A DNA stretch of 37,382 nucleotides from Methylobacterium gregans (lineage in GTDB: Bacteria; Pseudomonadota; Alphaproteobacteria; Rhizobiales; Beijerinckiaceae): assembly GCF_022179245.1 (NCBI RefSeq), contig NZ_BPQM01000036.1, forward strand, positions 1 through 37,382, in the 5' to 3' direction. Positions 33,518-37,382 of this stretch are shown piece after piece. The notes below the pieces were generated by a model, which saw nothing but the letters and a program-made list of their open reading frames with translations, made no database searches and was not told the origin of the DNA. Numbering within the stretch: position 1 is the first letter of the stretch; each line of letters starts with the position of its first letter. Made by a program: the position numbers and the translations under genes.

Positions 33518-34456
33518 GTGACTGCCGCGCTGCTCTATCCCTTCATCATCGTGGCCGGCGCACTCCAGGCGCTCGGCAACTCTATGAACGCGCAGCTGCG
33601 CGGGCATCTGGTCAACCCGTTCCTGGCTGCATCTGTCTCGTTCCTGCCGATCGTCTTCGTCTTCGCGACGCTGTTCCTGGTGATGCCGACGCCGCTGCCG
33701 AGCCTCGACAGCCTCGCCTCCATGCCCTGGTACGCGCCGTTGGGCGGCGTGGCCGGGGCCGTGGCTGTGTTCGGCGGCCTGGCCTTCGTCGACAAGGTCG
33801 GCGCCGGCCCGTTCAACGGACTGACGCTGACGGCCAACATCCTGACCTCGCTGGCGATGGATTCGCTCGGCCTGTTCGGTCTGCCTGGAGGCGGGTTCAA
33901 GCCGATGCCCTGGCTCGGCGGCCTGCTCATGGCCATCGGCGTCACCTTCATCGCGCGGGTCACGCCCAACACGGGAGAGAAATCGGGCGCGAAGGAGGAA
34001 GGGCACGGCCTGAACCCGAGGCTGCTCTATCCCTTCATCGTCGTCGCGGGCGCCCTCCAGGCGATCGGTGTCGTCTGGAACGCGCAGCTGCGCGGCGCGC
34101 TGGTCAATCCCTGGCTCGCAGCCATGGTCTCGTTCCTGCCGGTGGTGTTCGTGTTCGTGCTGGTCTTCCTGCTGCGCCCGAAGCCGCTGCCGCAACGGGC
34201 GGATGTCGAAGGGGTGCGCTGGTGGATGCCCCTGGCTGGCCTCACCGGAGCGGTCGCGGTGTTCGCGGGCCTGCTCTTCGTGGACAAGGTCGGCGCGGGC
34301 GCCTTCAACGGCCTGCTGATTACCGCCAACCTCCTCACCTCGGTGGCACTGGATCATTTCGGCTGGGTCGGCATGAAGCAGGTGCGGGCCGGCGCGTCGC
34401 GGCTCGGCGGGGCCGCCCTTATGGTGGCCGGGATCGTCCTGATATCCGTGTTCTGA
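33518..34456 (+). CDS. tandem-duplicated YdcZ (DUF606) DMT-superfamily membrane protein
   Basis: This 312-residue protein consists of two similar halves, each a five-helix YdcZ unit. The first half starts LLYPFIIVAGALQALG near residue 6 and the second LLYPFIVVAGALQAIG near residue 168. Both continue with NAQLRG, LVNP, VSFLP, FVDKVGAG and FNGL. The halves are joined by a polar linker (~150-165, TGEKSGAKEEGHG). Single YdcZ proteins are about 150 residues and act as dimers, so this looks like a fused dimer with ten helices. The substrate is unknown. The start is GTG 33518, with GGAGA about ten bases upstream; it begins exactly at the first repeat. Confidence 0.88.
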   Translation: MTAALLYPFIIVAGALQALGNSMNAQLRGHLVNPFLAASVSFLPIVFVFATLFLVMPTPLPSLDSLASMPWYAPLGGVAGAVAVFGGLAFVDKVGAGPFNGLTLTANILTSLAMDSLGLFGLPGGGFKPMPWLGGLLMAIGVTFIARVTPNTGEKSGAKEEGHGLNPRLLYPFIVVAGALQAIGVVWNAQLRGALVNPWLAAMVSFLPVVFVFVLVFLLRPKPLPQRADVEGVRWWMPLAGLTGAVAVFAGLLFVDKVGAGAFNGLLITANLLTSVALDHFGWVGMKQVRAGASRLGGAALMVAGIVLISVF

Positions 34457-34850
34457 TGACGTGGGCTCCGTCGCGGTCGAGGTGTTCCGAGCCTCCGCGG
34501 ACGAGCCATCCATCCCCGCCATGGCTGGAGGTGCGAGCGGCGTCGAGCAAGATCGGCCGCTCGCAGGCAGCGATGCCAGATCTGCAGTGGAAAGCCCGAA
34601 CAGCGCAATGTTGCCATATGGCAACACACGGGCTGCGCGTCGCAGGTCCGGCGGAAGGCCGAGTCCGTGCGGTCGCGTCCGAGCTTGAGTGTTTGCAGAA
34701 GAAACACAACGGCTTGCTACAGTCCCAAGCATTTATCTTGTAATAATTATGAAGTGGTGAGCTCGTTTTGCCTTCAGAAGCAACTTGATTGGTCGGCCAT
34801 GAAGTGTTTGACCTGCCATACGACGCGCTGGAGGTGAGTGGGCCGGCCCT
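34457..34850. other. intergenic region upstream of fecI
   Basis: These 394 bases have no supported gene. They hold a perfect 18-bp palindrome (listed separately) and an AT-rich stretch at about 34725-34760 (ATTTATCTTGTAATAATTAT) that is probably the fecI promoter area. No unambiguous Fur, Irr or RirA box was recognised. The fecI start has GGAGG only at 34830-34834, unusually far from ATG 34851. Confidence 0.5.
34609..34626. promoter_or_regulatory. 18-bp perfect palindrome, candidate operator
   Basis: TGTTGCCATATGGCAACA is fully self-complementary over 18 bases with no spacer, and lies in the non-coding region 225 bases before fecI. Such length and symmetry are typical of an operator for a dimeric repressor. 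It is too short of a loop to be a terminator. The cognate protein is not known; nothing in the window is an obvious partner. Confidence 0.5.
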
Positions 34851-35360
34851 ATGCAGCCGATATCGATCGATGCGCTGCATCGTAGCGAGAGTGTCAAGCT
34901 CCGGCGCTTCCTGCTGCGCCTGCTCGGAAATTCGGCCGACGCCGCCGACGCTCATCAAGAGACCTACCTGCGCATGCTCGCGGCCCTGTCGCGCACGCAG
35001 GTCGAGCAGCCTTCGGCCTTCCTGTTCCAGATCGCGAACAACGTCGCCCTCCGGATGCGCAACCGGCAGCGGTTCGAGAGTACGCTGTTCCGGACCCTGA
35101 GCGAGGCGGAGTTGGAGGGCATCGCCGACGGCTATGCGCTGCCGGAACGTCAGGCCATTGCGCGGCAGGAGCTGAGGCGGCTCGCGGCGGCCGTGGATGG
35201 ACTGCCGCCTCGGTGCCGCGAGGTGTTCCTCCTCGTCCGGATCGACGGCCTCGCGAACGGGGAGGTCGCAGCCCGTCTGGGCGTCAGCCGGAACATGGTC
35301 GAGAAGCACCTCATCAAGGCCCTTCTCCACTGCCGTCGCGGGTTCGGCGATCGCCGATGA
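34851..35360 (+). CDS. fecI: FecI-type ECF sigma factor
   Basis: This 169-residue extracytoplasmic-function sigma factor is of the iron-starvation FecI class. Sigma-2 spans ~15-80 (FLLRLLGNSADAADAHQETYLRM, of which the DAADAHQETYLR part is diagnostic; then LFQIANNVALRM). Sigma-4 spans ~110-160 (LPPRCREVFLLVRIDGL, EVAARLGVSRNMVEKHL). Order and spacing match FecI rather than EcfG. It is followed by fecR and a TonB receptor with an STN domain, the classic cell-surface signalling set: receptor occupancy signals through FecR to release the sigma factor, which then transcribes the receptor gene. The name is given by family and context, not by knowledge of a citrate ligand. Confidence 0.9.
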   Translation: MQPISIDALHRSESVKLRRFLLRLLGNSADAADAHQETYLRMLAALSRTQVEQPSAFLFQIANNVALRMRNRQRFESTLFRTLSEAELEGIADGYALPERQAIARQELRRLAAAVDGLPPRCREVFLLVRIDGLANGEVAARLGVSRNMVEKHLIKALLHCRRGFGDRR

Positions 35361-35455
35361 GGGATGACGTCAGGCGTTCGGCGTCTCGTTGATCCTAGAT
35401 CATGGGTTACACGGTTCGGTCGCCCGAACCCTGGTGCGGCCTCAAGGGGATGAGA

Positions 35456-36409
35456 GTGGCCGACAGCGCCGACAGCGATGCGACCAGCCCGCAGCATGCG
35501 GGCGACGAGGACCCGGTCTACGAGGTCGCCGCGGGCTGGGTCGCGCGGCTCTCGTCGCCCGACGCGACGGAAAGTGACCGCGAGGCCTTCGAGGTCTGGC
35601 GCTCCTCCGATCCGGGTCACGAAACGGCCTATGCCGAGATGGATGCGCTGTGGCGCAAGCTCGGCAACGTTCCCGATCCTCGGCAGCGCCGCCGGACCGC
35701 GAAGCGTCTGGCCGGTATCGCTGCCGTAGCCTTTCTCTGCGCCGGGCTCGCCCATCAACTCGGCCTTTTGGACCGGATGCGGGCTGACCTCTGGAGCGGC
35801 GTCGGCGAGATCACGCACGCGACCCTCGCCGACGGTAGCCGCATCGATCTCAACACCGACACAGCCCTCGCCCTGCACTTCGACGAGACCGGGCGCGAGG
35901 TCGAGCTCCTGCGCGGTGAGGCCTTCTTCGACGTTGCGCCCGACCCGCGGCGTCCGTTCGTGGTCCGTGGGAATGGCTTGAGCGCTCGGGCGCTTGGGAC
36001 CCGCTTCTCCGTGCGCGTCGATGGGGCGGAGCGGCCCGTGGACGTCGCCGAGGGACGCGTCGAGGTGATGGCGGCTGGCGGGTCCCTGCAGGTCTCAGCG
36101 GGCGAGGCGGTCCGGCTCTCGGACGGGGAGCGCCCGTCCGTCATCCGGGCGGATTCGGGGCGGAGCGCGGGGTGGCGGGAGGGCCGCCTCGTCTTCTCTG
36201 GCGAGCGGCTGTCTACCGTCCTGGCGGAACTGGGGCGCTACCGTCGCGGCCGCATCGTCCTGCTCGATCCCGGTGTGGGCGAGCGGCGCGTTACCGGGGT
36301 TTTCGACCCGCGCAACACGGACGACGCCCTCGACGTGATCGCCGCTACGATGGGGGTGCGCGTCACCCGTCTGCCGCCCTTCCTTGCCCTGGTCGGGTCG
36401 CCCCTGTGA
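35456..36409 (+). CDS. fecR: FecR-family anti-sigma/sigma-regulator
   Basis: This inner-membrane protein of about 317 residues senses the receptor and controls FecI. The N-terminal cytoplasmic DUF4880-like part (~18-65) contains AAGWVARLSSPDATESDREAF, read as AAGWVARLSS then DREAFEVWR. One membrane helix lies at ~85-103 (GIAAVAFLCAGLAHQLG). The periplasmic FecR domain (~115-215) contains ADGSRIDLNTDT and LLRGEAFFDVAPD. A C-terminal DUF4974-like domain, with the GRLVFSGERLSTVLAELGRY segment, faces the receptor's STN domain. GTG 35456 is chosen because AAGGGG sits six bases before it. ATG 35450 directly abuts that ribosome site, and ATG 35402 gives a longer unlikely N-terminus. Confidence 0.9.
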   Translation: MADSADSDATSPQHAGDEDPVYEVAAGWVARLSSPDATESDREAFEVWRSSDPGHETAYAEMDALWRKLGNVPDPRQRRRTAKRLAGIAAVAFLCAGLAHQLGLLDRMRADLWSGVGEITHATLADGSRIDLNTDTALALHFDETGREVELLRGEAFFDVAPDPRRPFVVRGNGLSARALGTRFSVRVDGAERPVDVAEGRVEVMAAGGSLQVSAGEAVRLSDGERPSVIRADSGRSAGWREGRLVFSGERLSTVLAELGRYRRGRIVLLDPGVGERRVTGVFDPRNTDDALDVIAATMGVRVTRLPPFLALVGSPL

Positions 36410-36528
36410 AACGGGCGAGAAAACGTCGCGCTCCGACGTCAGGAGATCGCCGCCTCGTTGATCTCAGTGGGTAAGGGCGAGAGAGCGCGAAGCGCGCCGC
36501 CCCTTCGAGCAGACGGATGGGGTGCGGG

Positions 36529-37382
36529 ATGGCGGTGCGGAGGCGTGGGTATGCCGGCAACGGGCGACGAGCGAATTTCGCCCTGACGGGCGTTTCGGTG
36601 CTGGCGATGGTTCCGGTCGCCGCTCAGAGCCAGGATACAGGCAGCCCCTCGGACGCGGTCTCTCGCAGACCGAGCATCATCGCGATCGCGCCGGCCCCCG
36701 TAGTCGCCCAGGAGGGGGGGCAGGTCGCCCTGTCGATCGCGCAGGGTCCGCTCGAGCCGGCCCTGGTCGCCTTCACCGAGCAGGCCCGGGTGAGGCTCGT
36801 CTACGCGACCGCGCTGACGGAGAGGCTGATGACGCGAGGCGTCGAGGGGGCTTACCAGCCCCTCGACGCGCTCGGCCGCCTCCTCGACGGCACGGGCCTG
36901 ACCTACCGGGCGGTCGGCCCCTCCACGATCACGCTCGTCAATCCGCGCTACGTCCAGCTCGGCGGGGATCCGACACACGCCGTGACCCTCGACGAGTTGA
37001 GCGTGGAGGGCCAGCGCACGGCCCCGGGCACGCTCGCGGCCCTGCCGCCGGCGAGCGGCACGGTGGGGCAGCCGCCTGTACCCTACGCGGGCGGCCAGGT
37101 CGGAACGGGCACGCGCGTCGGCTTCCTGGGCAATCGCTCGGTCCTGCAGACGCCCTTCAACGTGACGGGCTATACCGAGAAGCTGATCAACGACCAGCAG
37201 GCGCGCTCGCTCTCGGATGTCGTGCTGAACAACCCGTCCGTGCGTAACGACGCCCCGCCGTTCAGCGAGCGCGATTCCTACTTCATTCGCGGCTTCTCGG
37301 TCACCAACCTCGACACCGCGTTCGACGGCCTGTTCTACCTCGCCAACCCGCGCCGAACCTTCACGGAGGGGCTGGAGCGCGT
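36529..37382 (+). CDS. TonB-dependent siderophore receptor with STN domain (3' end beyond window)
   Basis: The first 284 residues of an outer-membrane FecA/FpvA-type receptor are present. Residues ~15-35 form a signal peptide (FALTGVSVLAMVPVAAQSQ). An STN signalling domain follows (~68-140: IAQGPLEPALVAFTEQA, LVYATALTERL, ALGRLLDGTGLTY, AVGPSTITLV). After a Gly/Pro linker (~160-195) the plug domain begins (TPFNVTGYTEKLINDQQA, SLSDVVLNNPSV, SYFIRGFSV). The STN domain means it signals to FecR as well as transporting iron chelates. GGGG upstream favours ATG 36529; an in-frame ATG at 36517 is possible. The beta-barrel lies outside the window. The ligand is unknown. It lies 119 bases after fecR and is the expected target of FecI. 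Confidence 0.92.
   Translation, partial: MAVRRRGYAGNGRRANFALTGVSVLAMVPVAAQSQDTGSPSDAVSRRPSIIAIAPAPVVAQEGGQVALSIAQGPLEPALVAFTEQARVRLVYATALTERLMTRGVEGAYQPLDALGRLLDGTGLTYRAVGPSTITLVNPRYVQLGGDPTHAVTLDELSVEGQRTAPGTLAALPPASGTVGQPPVPYAGGQVGTGTRVGFLGNRSVLQTPFNVTGYTEKLINDQQARSLSDVVLNNPSVRNDAPPFSERDSYFIRGFSVTNLDTAFDGLFYLANPRRTFTEGLER

Noticed and set aside
36522..37247. 241-codon plus-strand frame over the start of the TonB receptor
   Set aside because: It is in a different frame from the signal peptide, STN and plug motifs, and its product is Arg/Gly/Pro-rich shadow sequence.

Overview
The window is high-GC, gene-dense DNA of an alphaproteobacterium. The best fit is Methylobacterium or a close relative in the Hyphomicrobiales. 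The reasons are an EcfG/NepR-type general stress sigma factor, an HWE histidine kinase, a DUF3141/FabI/acetate-kinase cluster, a soluble PAS-type chemoreceptor and a PrtD-type secretion locus. The assignment rests on gene content; no species can be named from the sequence alone. No tRNA, rRNA, CRISPR array, insertion sequence or phage gene was seen.

Layout, left half. (1) 1-4099: the 3' end of acetate kinase, a small unknown protein, a DUF3141 protein with a PHA-synthase-like Cys/Asp/His triad, and enoyl-ACP reductase FabI, all on the plus strand. The first 31 bases are an inverted copy of acetate-kinase sequence and look like a fold-back at a contig end. (2) 4139-11953: a divergent FCD-type GntR repressor facing a tightly packed operon. 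The operon holds a class II aldolase-like protein, a complete peptide/opine-type ABC importer (binding protein, two permeases, one fused double ATPase) and a GhrA-like 2-hydroxyacid dehydrogenase. It reads as an uptake-and-catabolism unit for an unknown small substrate, probably induced by release of the GntR protein. (3) 12003-14495, minus strand: an RNase HI with an added ribbon-helix-helix-like tail, and a cytoplasmic two-PAS chemoreceptor. (4) 14936-21872, plus strand: a cytochrome P450 overlapping a membrane PAS-GGDEF-EAL protein, then a 1000-residue GAF/five-PAS HWE histidine kinase.

Layout, right half. (5) 21904-28273: a small XRE-type regulator divergent from a type I secretion operon (ABC exporter, HlyD adaptor, and an 825-residue protein with a conserved-looking N-terminal domain and a very long low-complexity tail). 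(6) 28331-30572: a small unknown protein; a sigma factor that appears to be an in-frame fusion of a NepR-like anti-sigma segment to an EcfG-like sigma factor, with a possible EcfG-type promoter in front; and a clearly decayed catalase-family pseudogene. (7) 31047-34456: a metallophosphoesterase, an ArsB-like transporter and a YdcZ-type membrane protein made of two tandem copies. (8) 34851-37382: a FecI-FecR-FecA iron-responsive signalling set, the receptor being cut by the window end.

The strongest lead for something undescribed is the NepR-EcfG fusion at 28721-29494, which would put a sigma factor and its inhibitor on one chain. Next are the secretion-linked 825-residue protein, an isolated 18-bp perfect palindrome before fecI, the RNase HI fusion, and the DUF3141 protein as a possible Cys-dependent acyltransferase in an acetyl-phosphate/fatty-acid locus.
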